DNA from: Paragorgia papillata
Lineage: Eukaryota > Cnidaria > Anthozoa > Scleralcyonacea > Coralliidae
Assembly: GCA_035771165.1 (NCBI GenBank)
Contig: JAWNZC010000314.1
Span: 5,961,001 to 6,025,000 of the forward strand
Direction of reading: 5' to 3'
DNA: 64,000 nt
Shown: piece by piece, positions 1 through 12,600 of the stretch
Layout: each line of letters begins with the position of its first letter
Position numbering within the stretch: position 1 is the stretch's first letter
Made by a program: the position numbers and the translations under genes
Notes under the pieces: generated by a model
The model's database searches: none
Told to the model about the DNA's origin: nothing
The model's input: only the letters and a program-made list of their open reading frames with translations

Positions 1-1480
1 CCTAGTGCCTGCAATCGTTGCGGGGATGGTATTTGTGTTGCTTGCGGTGCTACAGTTGTGGGCCAGGTACTGCATTTGCACTACTTTGCCATCATACAGG
101 TGCTAAGTGGTTGCTTGTGTGCTACTTTGCCATCATATTGTTGCTGGGGGAGACTGCTTTTGTGCTAATGTTCCTTGCTGTCTTACAGTTGCTAGGTGGT
201 TGCAGGTGTGCTACTTTGCTATCATATTGTTGCTGGGGACTGCATTTATACTATTGTACCTGCTATCGTACAGTTGCTTGGTGGTTGATTGTGTGCTACT
301 TTGCTATCATATTGTTGCTGGGGACTGCATTTGTCCTTATGTACCTTGCTATCGTGCCATTGCTAGGTGGTCGCATGTGTGCTACTTTGCTATCATATTG
401 TTGCGGGGGGGACTGCATTTGTGCTAATATACCTTGCTGTCGTACAGTTGCTTCGTGGTTGCATGTGCGCTACTTTGCTGTAATTTTCTTGCTGGTGGGG
501 GACTGCATTTGTGCTAATGTTCTTTGCTGTCATACAGTTGCAGGGGATCCGCTTTGTGTTGGCGCTATTTACTATCCCACAGTTGCAGAGGGCGTGTTTG
601 TGCTCCTGTACCCTGGGTGACTGCCTTTGTCCTACGGTACCCTGGGTGACTGCCTTTGTGCTCCTGTACCCTGGGTGACTGCCTTTGTCCTCCTGTACCC
701 TGGGTGACTGCCTTTGTCCTACAGTACCCTGGGTGACTGCCTTTGTCCTACGGTACCCTGGGTGACTGCCTTTGTCCTACGGTGCCTCGCTGTCGTACTG
801 TGCTACTTTGTGCTACTTTGCTATACTACAGTTGTGGGTGTGCTTTACTGCTGCCGTACAGTCGTTGAGAACTGTATTGTGCTTTCTGCTGCCGTTCTGT
901 CACTGGGGCAGTGTATTTGTGCTCCCCTGCCATTGCCCTGTTGTGCGGGGGTCTCTTTATTTGTATTGGCGATGTCGTTATGTGGGTCCGTACTGTGCAA
1001 CACTGCTTATCGTACAGGCGTTGGGGGTCTGTATTTGTGCTCCCCTGCTGTTGCACAGTCAAGTGGGGGGTCCTCAGTGTGTGCGGGTCCGTACTGTGCA
1101 ACATCGCCATACAGACGTTGGGGGTCTGTATTTGTGCTCCCCTGCTGTTGCACAGTCATGTGGGGGGTCCGCAGTGTGTGTGGGTCCGTACTGTGCAGGG
1201 TCTGTATTTGTGCTCCCCTGCTGTTGCACAGTCATGTGGGGGGTCCTCTGGTCCTGGCCTGTTCGCTTGTGTGTTTCGCGCCAGTACATCTGGTCTGTTC
1301 CCCGGCTACTCCGGGTGATAACTTATGTAGGGTGTGTTCTTGGCTACTCCAAGAAAATGTGCAGTAGTGTGCTGTAATTATGTGTAGTAGTAGTAGCATG
1401 TGTCTAGCTGTTGGTAGTTTTTGTTGCCACCCGTACAACGGGTCTGTTCCCCAGCTACTCTGGGTGATAACTTAATTTGT
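1..1480. repeat. Degenerate satellite/minisatellite block
   Basis: Three zones of related tandem repeats follow each other. Bases 1-590 have a unit of roughly 85-90 bases built around gactgcatttgtgct and ttgctatcatattgttgct. Bases 600-780 have a unit of about 31 bases (ctgggtgactgcctttgtcc). Bases 1020-1260 have a unit of about 58-90 bases holding tgtatttgtgctcccctgct. The reading frames open across it are low-complexity (rich in Cys, Val, Leu) and follow the repeat period, so I do not treat them as genes. Confidence 0.8.
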
Positions 1481-1483
1481 AGG

Positions 1484-1813
1484 CAGCGGCGGATTAAGGG
1501 CGGGGCCATCGGGGCCTGGGCCCCGGGCCCCCCACATTTGGGCCCCCCCCACATTTTGGAGTATTTTATTTAACAACCCAATTAATACTAAGTTACTAAC
1601 GTTTCTGTTTGTTCAAAGTTATTTTTTGCACGACGTATCTCAGTGTTTTGTAAAACGTATTTCTGAGCCGTAATATATAAAGGGTTCTTTGGTGAACACC
1701 AGTGATTCAGTGTCTTTATTTTATTATATTGTAATTTGTAAGACCGATTGGAATTGGAAAAGGGCCCCCACAAAAATGTGGCCCCTGGCCCCCCACAGTC
1801 TTAATCCGGCCTG
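1484..1813. mobile_element. hAT-like non-autonomous element with 8-bp target duplication
   Basis: The ends are inverted (left cagcggcggattaag, right cttaatccggcctg) and the GC-rich ggggcc stretches just inside also pair. The element is flanked by the same eight bases, tttgtagg, at 1476-1483 and 1814-1821. It interrupts a satellite-like copy of the sequence seen uninterrupted at about 1296-1370 (gataactta then gtagggtgtgttcttggc). No coding sequence is seen. An 8-base duplication is typical of hAT elements; the family name is inference. Confidence 0.7.
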
Positions 1814-1821
1814 TTTGTAGG

Positions 1822-2560
1822 GTGTGTTCTTGGCTACTCTGAGAAAATGTGCCGTAGTGTGCCGTAGTGTGCCGTAGTGTGCTGTAATGTGTAGTAGCTT
1901 GTGCTTAACAGTACCGGCTTGTCCGCTTTTTGCTTAGTGTAATTTAAGTTTATTGGGCTCTTCAGCTGCTCTTAAGTCCAGCTCGTTGCTTGCCGTTGTT
2001 TGCTATGTACTTGTCTACCTGCTCTGGAAAGGGCCCGTTTGTTGCTTTTCTATGTTGCAGGAGTGGGCCTTTGCTTCTGGCTTTGCGTAAAGGTTCCGTT
2101 CATTGATGGTCACCTGGATGTTGGTCGTTCGATTGCAGCTTTCGCCATTTATCTGTTGGTTGGCCCCTGGTGGCTGTCTTAGGTCCAGGTCGGTATGGTA
2201 ATTTCGGAACCATTGATAATCATTTGGTAAGTTACTTCTCCACTTTATATGTGACAGTAGTTCTGTTAGGAGACGGTAATTCTCGGCAACATTGCTACAA
2301 CTGAGTTAGTTGGGAGTTTAGGCTTGCCTGGAGCTGCTCTACCTATAAGACCGCTCCCGTCTTGGTGGATCGCCTGTTCCTGTAAACTGTTCCTCAGCTA
2401 TTAGGGCAAACCCTCTCCGACGGAGCTACACCCTCCAAAGGTCGTAGTTTACATTACTGTATCCTTGTTAGGCACACTAGTGCGGGTACAGTAGTTAATG
2501 ACGTGATATCAAGCCCTATGCCAGACATTGCAGGATTGTTAATCAGGTGTTGTAAATCGG
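1822..2560. other. Satellite tail and unassigned sequence
   Basis: From 1822 to about 1890 the satellite resumes, with three short direct repeats of gtgccgtagt. From about 1890 to 2560 I see no convincing exon, transposon end or RNA. A 60-codon open frame at 2000-2182 on + has no recognisable similarity and no splice context, so I do not call it. Confidence 0.5.
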
Positions 2561-2731
2561 ATACAAATTCGTTCTGATTTACATAAACTTTCTGATTGAT
2601 TTTCAGCTTATATCTTAAAGATTGTTGATAAACCTGAACAGTTAGATGTGTGAATTAGATAAGCTGTATACAATATTCGCGTCCGAAGTGTATGGGATTG
2701 CGTTGTAAATAGTAGATACATTTCGGCCGCT

Positions 2732-3153
<422 letters not shown>

Positions 3154-3461
3154 CTTTGATATAGCAACGTTTTTGATTGGCTGTCGTGCGTGCTCCATAA
3201 CTCGATGGAGCACGGCAAAAAAGCGCGGGAAAAAATTTCAAAACAAAACTGAGTTTTAATTTAATTTTAATGAGTAATAAAGAACAACGACCCAGAAGAC
3301 ATAAACTGGGTCCGGGTAACCGAGTTTAAACTGTCCTTTTGGTTGGACTTTAGTGAACAAAAAAGAATTGGCTACGAAAGTAGAAAAACACAACAACCAA
3401 AACGATTCGCCGGCTTGTGAAAGGATTTAATGCTATGTTATAAAAGAAATAGCTCATGGTT
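3154..3461. other. Transposon-derived spacer with GTGCTCCAT palindrome
   Basis: This contains the palindrome gtgctccataactcgatgga at about 3189-3212, the terminal motif of the foldback that follows, and tgattggctgt, which recurs near 7180. It is probably the remnant of the larger element that hosts the foldback. No coding signal. Confidence 0.4.
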
Positions 3462-3618
3462 TAGTGTGCTCCATCGAGTTATGGATGCACTTGGGAAATT
3501 GGGAGAGCACTAAAAAATCTAGAGTTGGTCTCGGCTACGCCTCGACCAACTCTTACGATTTTTTCGTGCTCTCCCAATTTCCCGCGTGCATCCATAACTC
3601 GATGGAGCACGCTAAACC
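3462..3618. mobile_element. Foldback element, GTGCTCCAT family copy 1
   Basis: The two halves are nearly exact reverse complements: gtgctccatcgagttatgga at the left, tccataactcgatggagcac at the right, and agagcac next to gtgctct further in. The loop is around 3540. A second copy lies at 6848-7040. The frames open across it exist only because both arms lack stops. Confidence 0.85.
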
Positions 3619-4682
3619 ATTTCTTAATGAGCGTATGAAGAACGATAGTTCGAATCCTTGTAATAAATTTATACCATTGCCCGTTCAACAACCATACAGT
3701 TTAAGATCTAAAAGGGGCCGACCCCCTATCGTTTCTCGTACAGAAAGGCATAAACAATAAATAAATTTAATTATACCTAGAGCGACGTCATTAGTTTTTA
3801 AGTCATAGTCTTTTAAGTAATAGTTACTATTCCTGTACATATAATATGCCATAGTTTTTAATATAGTTATTGTAAATCCATTGTATTTTTACCCCAAAGA
3901 TGGATATTAAAGAAATTATTATAATTATTATTATTATTATTATATATTACTTATTAAATTAATTAATAATTCGTAAGGAAAATTCAAAAGAAATTCATGT
4001 TTAATCAATATTTGTAAATACTGTTAAAATGCCCATAAAGATCTATTACTTATCAAATCATTAATATTCATATAGAAAATTCAAAAGAAATGAATATTTA
4101 ATCAATATCTGTAAATCGCATACAGATTCGTCCTGATTTTACATAAAGTTTTTCCTCAATATACTTAGCTAAAATCACTCCAACTTGAAAAATAGTTTGA
4201 AAACATGGCTATTTAGATCCCTATGAATTTATAATGCGGGATTTATGGGACATAAATCCGGGATTTATGGGATATAAATCCCGCAAAAAAAACAAAGAAA
4301 ACCGACTTGATCGTGTTTCGGCTAGCTTGCAACTCGCCTTGTAAATCAGATACAGATCGCTGCTCGTGCTTTATCTATTACATACTGTTAAAACATACCC
4401 ATAAATATGACGGCCACTCATATTTTAACTACTTAAAATTTAAGAAGAGAAATGAGAGATGAATTTATTTTTACATGTACACCATTCATTGCTTTCTTTA
4501 TTCATCGTCTAACCCCTCCCTCAAACAGAAACTGACGTAACCATGATACTGTACCTGTAATTGATGACGATGTTCTTCCACTGCACGTCTGGCTTTAACT
4601 GGACGAGATCTATAATCAACCAAACCAGTCAAAAGGAAACGTTATTTAACAAGACATCATGTAGAACAGGAAATAAAACTTA
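3619..4682. other. AT-rich intergenic sequence with repeat relics
   Basis: Fragments of the aattcatgag-type family appear (tgtaaatcgcatacagattcg near 4113; gtaaatcagatacag near 4340). A small dyad of gggatttatggg units lies at 4238-4280. An ATT microsatellite is at 3910-3945. No gene or RNA is seen. Confidence 0.5.
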
Positions 4683-5133
4683 AAGGGTATTGGCAATAAA
4701 AATTAACTTTGTTTAATTTGAAAGAACTCGTGAAATTGTAATAGAAGATCTTTTACAACTTTTTCGTGTTTTTCGTTCTTTCTTCGTTTCAATTTGTTTA
4801 ATATGTGAATGAGATGGGCTCTGACGTCAGGAGCAGGGTAGAGTATTTTTACACAAAGCAAAATCAGTTATGAAATGTTCAGTGTCACAAGGCGGTTTTA
4901 TGTGCACAGTTTCAAGTGATTTCGTTGAACAAATTTAGAGATATAACTAATTTTGCAACGCGTGAAAATACTGTACCCTGCTCCTAACGTCAGAGATCAT
5001 CTCATTTACATATTAAACAAACTGAAATATCTTGAAAACGAAGAAAGATACGAAAAAATTGTAAAGGATCTTCTATTACAATTTTATGAGTTCTTTCAAA
5101 TTAGACAAACTTAATTTTTATTGCCAATGTCTT
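4683..5133. mobile_element. Large foldback element, 'gaacgaag' superfamily copy 1
   Basis: Arms of about 190 bases pair across a loop near 4880-4960. The left arm has attggcaataaaaattaac and the right arm ends with taatttttattgccaat. Both arms carry the conserved core (aaactgaaatatctt then gaacgaag or gaaaacgaag). Diverged relatives with the same layout lie at 22255-22783 and 42004-42552. No coding content. Confidence 0.8.
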
Positions 5134-5250
5134 TTAACCCATTTCTGCCTGAACCAGCCAAAAACAACTCCTAAGTTGTTTTTTTACTCACCAGACAATT
5201 TTACTTATCAACGGGAGAACCCTTACTCATCCTAGGCAGCAATGCGTTAA
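5134..5250. repeat. Short MITE, 'CCAGACAATTTTACT' family
   Basis: It starts aacccatttctgcctg, ends in a diverged complement (aggcagcaatgcgtt), and has the internal motif ccagacaattttacttatca. Family members recur at about 10915-11268, 15590-15720, 21390-21500, 24445-24505 and 41765-41870. Confidence 0.6.
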
Positions 5251-5354
5251 AATTAAAAAAAAATTACCATATTATGATTTAAAAATCAAAAAGGTTTCAC
5301 CCCTATTTTGAATGAAAATTTTTAGCCTGATCTGATAATAAATATATTTATTAA

Positions 5355-5825
5355 AGTGTTTCTCTGATGAAAATATTGTTGGCAATGTTTTTGCAAAATC
5401 GTAAAGATGTTATGGTAGTTGGTAATCGTGCAAAGTTTTATTTCAAAATTCGTTGAAGAAAAGGTGATATTTTACGTGTGAAGTTTGTATTTTGGAGCGC
5501 CGCCATTAAAGTGGCCGAGCTTGAGAAGAATGAGTCGAGGAAGCTTATGACGTCATAGACTCAATAAGAACAATGATCCTTTTGTTGACAACAATGATCT
5601 TTTGTTTTTGTTGAGTCTATGACGTCATAAGTTCTCCTCAACTCATTCTTCTCAAACACGGCCAATTTAATGGCGGCGCTCCAAAATACAAACTTTGCAT
5701 GTAAAATACAACTTTGTTTTTGAGAATTTCAAAATGAAACTTTGCACAATTACCAACCACCATAATATCTTTAGGATTATGCAGAAACATTACCGACAAT
5801 ATTTTCATCAGAGAACCACTTTCAA
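5355..5825. mobile_element. Foldback element with arms of about 230 bp
   Basis: The left arm (gtttctctgatgaaaatatt onward) pairs with the right arm ending aatattttcatcagagaa. Inside, tttggagcgccgccatt pairs with aatggcggcgctccaaa, and tatgacgtcata occurs on both sides of the loop near 5580. An 82-codon frame on + and a 78-codon frame on - are by-products of the arms. Confidence 0.85.
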
Positions 5826-6180
5826 AAAACGTTTCCTTTATGATACAAAATATTCCAAAAAATATCAAATGCAAAGCATGACCAAATCAATTCTTAAAAA
5901 AAACTTGCATTATTCTACCAAACTACCCAGACTAACCAATTAAACTGTATTATCACAACTCTGACCTAGATGACGTCATTGGGACAACCTCGCCTGCTTG
6001 ATGACGTGATGATTTTGATTTTTGATATTCCCCCAGCTTTAGCTCGCCGTGAAGATCATCATTAGAAAGCTGAGAATCTCTTGATTGTAAAGATTTTTCA
6101 TGGATTACTTTGTCTTGAACTTCCCAGCTTTTTACTAAAATACAATGTCATTTTCAGAACTGCCTTTCTGTTCACCCATC
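5826..6180. other. Unassigned spacer
   Basis: I see no splice-flanked exon, inverted repeat or tandem repeat beyond a short tgacgtcat motif. It could be intron of the C8orf34-like gene if that gene continues to the left. Confidence 0.4.
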
Positions 6181-6595
6181 CACAAATCTATCCTTTCTTC
6201 CTTCCCCCTCTTTCCTTCTTCCCTCCTTACAAGTACCTTGCTTTCATCCCACCCACCCACCCTCCTTCCTCCCTCCCTTCATTCATTCCTTCCTTCCTTC
6301 CCTCCTTCCTTCCTTCCTATCCTCCATCCCTCATTCCTTCCTTCCATCTCTCTCTCCCTCCCCTCCCTCTCTCCCTTCCTACCTCCTTCTCTTCATATCC
6401 TCTATCACTCCTCCCCCTTCTTTCTTTTCTTCCCTCTCTTCCTTTCTTCCTCCCCCTTTCCTACCCTCTACTTCTATCCCTCCTTCCTACCTTCCTTCTT
6501 TCTCTCTTTTCTTTTCTTGCTTTCTTCCCTTCCTCCCTCCCTTTCTTCCTTTCCTCCATCCCTTCCTACCCTCCTTTCTTCCGTCCTTGCTAATT
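6180..6595. repeat. (CCTT)n/(CCCT)n microsatellite
   Basis: A long pyrimidine-only tract on + of degenerate cttc/ccct units. The Pro-Ser-Phe-Leu frames in it are artefacts. Confidence 0.95.
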
Positions 6596-6683
6596 CATAT
6601 GTCTCATTGTATAGTTCATTCACTCCCTATTCAGATCTACATATAGTGAGATCTACTTAATATATTAATTCATCTAGCCTTAC

Positions 6684-9600
6684 CTCCTCGATACTTTTCT
6701 TTGGATGGTTTTTGTGATGTTTGTTGATCACCATGTTCCATTTCGAACCACTCATCAAAATCATGAGTTGGAACACGAGTATCATTATTCCACACAGGCT
6801 GAGATTCTTCACCTGAAAGTCATTTCGCAAAATTAACCATATACTTAAGAAATGGTTCACGGTTTGGCGTGCTCCATCGAGTTATGGATCGATGCGCGCG
6901 GGAAGTTCGGAGAGCACGGAAAAAGCGTAAGAGTTGGTCATTGAGGCGTAGGCCCGTAGCCGAGAACAACTCTAGATTTTTTAGTGCTTCCCCAACTTCC
7001 CAAGTGCATCCATAACTCAATGGAGCATGCCAAACCATGAACCATTTCTTTTATAACATAGAATCAGACAAAAAAAATGGAAAACAATTACTGTATTATA
7101 TTTATTTCACTGATTAAAAATGAGTTTCTCATTATGTTTGAAATTGCCATGCTCCATCGAGTAATGGAGCACGCACGGGAGCCAATCAGAAGCGCCATTG
7201 GTTATATTACATCTATGTTATAAAGTAGTATAGACAATTGAGACAGAGTGCTAAAAACTTATTTTTAAAGCACTGAGAGGAGCATTAAGTGTCACCTAAA
7301 GGCTACCCTGCGAGCAGAGCCTTCTTTTCCTTATTTCTTCGCTGAGAGAGAGGAAGAAAAGTAGGCTCTGCTGTATTCGTGACTGGTTCCCATTGCGCAT
7401 GCATGTCAGTTGCTTGGTTACAATCTCGAACCCAGTCCCAGTCAGAACAGAAAACAAAACGAGAACCGGTTAAACGGGTCTTAAACGGGTTACTTCGTCC
7501 TAAATCTTGGACGATGCCAAACACGAATACAGCAGAGCCTACTTTTCTTCCTCTCTCTCAGCGAAGAAATAAGGAAAAGAAGGCTCTGCTCGCAGGGTAC
7601 ATAAAGGCCCATTTACACATGCGATTTGTGCTTCAGTTGTTTTCACGCTGATGCATGCGCAATTGAATGGATGACTCAGCAAATGGTATTCAACCATATA
7701 TAGCTCTACACAAATGATCCAATACATTTGTAAGTCAATCTATTTAATTGTATATATCAAAAGGAAAGAAATCACAGCAAAAATCACCAGTGTAAAGGTA
7801 GGTAGGATTAACTTGCTATTCTGAATATCACTAAGTCGCTAACTCATTTTATTATATGGCTGGGTTTGATTTCCGGTCCGTACGCAAAATGACGCACGCT
7901 GATTGGTTCCTAAGAGGTTGGGATTTTACGATATTGACCGACCGGTCAATACGCTTTTTTCTCGGCCCTGTAAGTTTTGGCGGGAAAATTTCTGAGTTGA
8001 TTTGAATACAATAGGGCATCTTTATTCAAATATTCTCAACAATAAAATGTGTTGGAACATTACTGCTAGTTTTCTTTAAAGCTATTTATCTAAAAACACG
8101 ACAAATAAAAGCTGAACTGGTGTAAACAAGAAGGTCAAGAACCAACATGAAACAGTTCACAGGTAAGGTAAACAGCATACTCCGACGGAAACAACGCTCG
8201 AAACAAAATAAAATGAACCAATAGCCATATAATAAATTCCTTATTAACCTCGTTTGCTCAGTCTGTGCGGGAAAGTATTTGCCCTCGGGTTTATCGTACA
8301 AACCTCGCTCCTTCGTCGCTCGGTCTGTACGAAAACCTCAGGCAAATACTTTCCCGTACAGACCTCACACTAGGTTAATAAGTCTTTAATACTCTTTCCA
8401 CACCTGTCATTAGCCTTGTGTTTTCATTTGAAGACCATGTTTTGTTTGCTGTTGATTTGCTATTTGAGGTCCAAGGTCTGGGATATTTATCGCTTGAGTT
8501 TGTACTATGTTGAGGTTCACCAGCAGACCACGATGCTGCTAAATTATTGGATCTTGGTTTTATTCCATTCAGTTCTAAGAACACAATGATAATATTTGGT
8601 TAAAATTAAAGTGCCTAGATATCATGGTTGGGGGATTTTACATATTTAGGATATTTGGAACATTAATTCTGAGAAGATTTGTAATATATCTTCCTTTTCT
8701 AAAATTTTATCTTCATGGACTTTTTTGCTGTTAAAGTGAAACCTGAGTTTTGCGACCCCCATGTTTTACGACCACCTGTCAAATACGACCACTTTTTCTG
8801 GCACGGACGATTTGTAGTTGAAATATACCTGCAATTAGCGACCACCTGCCTTACGCGACCAGCGACCGCTTTTTTGTCTCCCAAACAAGAAATGTACCTG
8901 TTATGAGCGACCATTTCATATTAAAAGCTGGCACTATGTAAATAAAATACGAGAAAACTTGCTTGTTTTAAACTTGCTCCTCAAGTCGTCGACTTAGAGA
9001 TTGATGAGTTTTGACAAAACGTATCAAGTTTCCTCAACAACATCTGTCTATTTATAACTACAGTGGAATCATCCAGGCAGTCAAATTACGGTATCGTACC
9101 AAACTCCTTCGACGAATCGCCTTCGCCATCGACGAAGTTGAATCCGCATCTTCCCTTGCCAAGAAAGTTACGCTGTTTGATGCCATCATGTGGTCACGGC
9201 ACTCTTGGGACTCGTTACCAGAAAAAACGACTCAATAGTGTTTCGCGCGCACTGTGGAATAAAAAGTTATAGGTAAAAATTTAATTGGTTTTGTTATTTA
9301 TAAACACTAACGGCTTTTTGCCTTGCGTTTTTAATTTTATGCAGTATAAAACTTTGTCTATTTAAGTTATACGTGCAACTCATTTATTTCTTGATTTATT
9401 TCCTTCAGCGTGGTCCGAGGAGGTTGACGATGATGACGAAGTTGATGGTAATGAAGAAATTTTACCACTTTTGGATGGTATAACTCTCCAAGATTATGCC
9501 GAGCAAGATAATGCTGTACTAACTAGTTGTGGCGGGATGGATGATCCTGATTGGGAAAAACATCTTGTGGACCGTGCGAAGAATGGCTTCGTATCTGATG

Positions 9601-12600
9601 GTGAGTGTGACGAAGAAGACGAAGAAAACGAAGTCGAAGACGTTGGAGAAAACGAACAAGAAACTCCTGTAGTGTCAGTGCAAGAAGCAGCTAGAATGGT
9701 TGCTGAGCTAAGGTAATTTGGCTTTAAGAATAATAAGCCTGAGATCGTAGACGCCATGCTTAACATCGAAACTACGATAGAGCAAGTGAAATTTGACAAT
9801 CGCAAAAAAGCAAAGCAAGCAAAGCTCACAAATTTTTTCTCTCTTTTAATGTAAATTATATTTTTTCAGTGTACATACAGTAATTCTAACTTAATAAAAT
9901 AATTTGTTATCTTCAAGTTGAATTTGTTCATGTCTTATTGGTAACGTTTCACCGTCTTCCCAAATTCCGATCGGCCATATAAAAAATCCGAATTTCTTAT
10001 TTTGATGACGTACGTCATTCGAAAACCTGTCTGAACGACCACCTATCCTTTAAGCCGGTTTTCCACTAGGCGGAATTTTGCGCGCGGAGCGGAATTTTTC
10101 TTTGTCTTTTCCAAGGGAGCACGTTAGGGTTATAAATTAGGTTGTGTGTTGGGGTAAGGCTTTCATGAAGTACCTGGGTTATGTAGGACATGGAATTATT
10201 ACCCACGTTAGAATGTGATCCTAAGTTGAGTTGACGCAGCGGTTTTGTCGAACTCGGCGACTCGCACAAAACGTCTGGTCAACAACTTAGGAAAGTAAAA
10301 TTTAGTTTATTTATAAGGACTATCACATTCTAACGTGCTCCCTTGGTCTTTTCTAAGTCGTTCCACCCGAGAAATCACAAGACAAAGAAAATTTCCGCTC
10401 CGCACGGAAAATTCCGCCTAGTGGAAATCGGCCTTAAGCCTGGTTTCCATATAGCCGTAAGAGCCGGCGGCATGGCTGCGGCAAGGGGCGATGGTCCAAT
10501 TATAGACAGTGTTGAATTAGCCAGCAATAAAAAGCTGTATGCGATTGGACAATTGCCCCTTGCCGCAGCCATGCCACCGGCTCTTACCGCTATATGGAAA
10601 CCAGGCTTTATTAACGACCACTTTTACGTGGCAACTAGGGTGGTCGCAAAACTCAGGTTTCACTGTATCCTAAATATGTAAAACCCCAACCATGATACTG
10701 TATAGGCACTTTAAATATGACAGATTTTAACCCATTGCAAACTTTGCTGCATTGTCTGCATAAAGATGCTTTCTTAGACAAGTACACTAAACTATTCCAA
10801 TGACGTTGGACAGAGTAAAGTAATCTAGTGTTAAAGCAGTATAATAAAGGATATGTGTTTTTGGCCAGTTCAAGAAAAAATGAGCTATAATAAAAAATAT
10901 TTTTAAGCATCTTTAACCCATTGCTGCTTAGGATGTACGAGACTTCTCCCAAATAACAAAAGAACCATTTTTGGCAGACTCAGGTAGGAATGGGTTTATC
11001 ACTTGTTAACCCATTGCTGCCCAGAATGTCTGAGAGTTCTCTCTTTGATGAGTAAGATCATCTGGTGTTTAGAGAATGTAAGAAAATAGGGGTTTTGGCT
11101 GGCTCAGGCAGAAATACATGTAGTACTAAGTTTTGCTTTGGTCTTCTTAACCCTTCCACTCCCAAATACAGAATTTTCCATACTTTATTATTTTACTCTG
11201 TCTGTACGCCAGACAATTTTACTCGTCAATGGGAGAGCTCCAAGAAAGTTGGGAGTGAAAGAGTTAAATAATTAATGAATACCAACATACCATTTTGTGA
11301 AGATCTTAGTATTGACTTCCTAGATGAAGATCTTGACACTGATAAATTAAAATCACCCTATGAGTCAATAAAATAATAAAATTATGCAAAAGTCTATGCA
11401 ATAAATAAAAACAAAATAAGATACTATCACTACTACTAAAGTACTGGGTCTAGCAAGCTTGAACAGTGTAGATGAGATCCTGACCAGACCCTCCTGAATT
11501 TTATTAATTCTATTACATCATTGGAAACTAGTTTAACAACTGTTAAAATCCTTGTCTGTCCGTAGTCTTAGCAGTCCAATTTTTGCTGTTGTTAGTATCT
11601 GTATATGTAAATTATATATATAGTTAGCTATACTTAGTATACAGTAGTTATATCCAGTTTATCACATTAACTTATATCTTGGACCCACTGTAATTGGCTA
11701 ATGGCTGTTATGAATCCCCTGCCATCATTACTATGGTGTCACACTGTGTCAGGCTGGACAACTCTACACTCCCAAAGAGGTATCCGGAGAAAACCAAACA
11801 TATGGCTTAGAATTGAAAAAGTCATGGGTATGGACAAGAGTCAATTACTACCATTTGCGATCAACCGTTAGGTGTGAAAGTTAAAACATGTTTGTTTACG
11901 TTTCAAACGTGCAAGTTTAACTGGAAAATTTTGACGTTTTAACAATAGCTTGATGAATCACACGCCATTTTTTGACAGGTTGATTGATTGGGGTATTGTT
12001 GAAACGTAAAATTTTCCAGTTAAACGTGCACGTTTGAAACGTAAACAAATGCATTTTAACTCTCACGCCTAACGGTTGATTGCAAATGGTAGTATGGAAA
12101 ATGATGAGGGAAAGATTGGAATTCAAACAGTTGAATCGCGACTGCTATGGGATGTCGGGATAACCGAACTCAGAAGGTCAAACCTTCAATGAGTAAAAGA
12201 TATATAATTATGTACATATATCTTTACCACCACAGAACAGAAATACAACCAGAAGTCCAACTCGCGTTGGAACCTTTGAAGTTTATGTCCTTACGCATGT
12301 CGCCTCGCGCATCTTGATTCCTCACCATCCTACGCCATCCTGGCAAGTTCCCCCGGCAGTTTGGACCTTCAAAAGAAGGTTACAACTGCCGGGGGAACTT
12401 GCCAGGATTGCATAGGATGGTGTAGGACATTGCGTAGGATCGCATAGGATGGTGTTGGATGGTGTAAAATATCGCACCTGCGCATTGAAGAAATGCGGAC
12501 AAGTTGTCACTAGAGTTGGACTTCTGGTTGTATTTCTATTCTGTGTCGTTCCTAGCATTTAGTTTTTATTAACTAAATAACTTTTCTACGTTGCTTTAAT

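Larger units (their letters stand above)
8734..10665 (+). mobile_element. Tigger/pogo-type DNA transposon with TA target duplication
   Basis: The ends are inverted (left agtgaaacctgagttttgcg; right cgcaaaactcaggtttcact) and TA dinucleotides flank both (8732-8733 and 10666-10667). It holds a broken transposase C-terminal region and two inserted foldbacks. The sequence directly outside is itself inverted (8608-8653 against 10668-10714), so the element sits inside another inverted-repeat structure. Confidence 0.8.

Noticed and set aside
18..1377. Open frames of 100-217 codons on + rich in Cys, Val and Leu
   Set aside because: They follow the period of the satellite, overlap each other in several frames, and have no domain or splice context.
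2000..2182. 60-codon frame with a hydrophobic stretch
   Set aside because: No similarity, no splice sites, no neighbouring exon; size is expected by chance.
6081..6660. 170-codon Pro/Ser/Phe/Leu frames on +
   Set aside because: CCTT microsatellite without a real start or domain.
10343..10681. 112-codon frame on + and 65-codon frame on -, both with MAAARG
   Set aside because: Same peptide from both strands because the sequence is a MITE palindrome.
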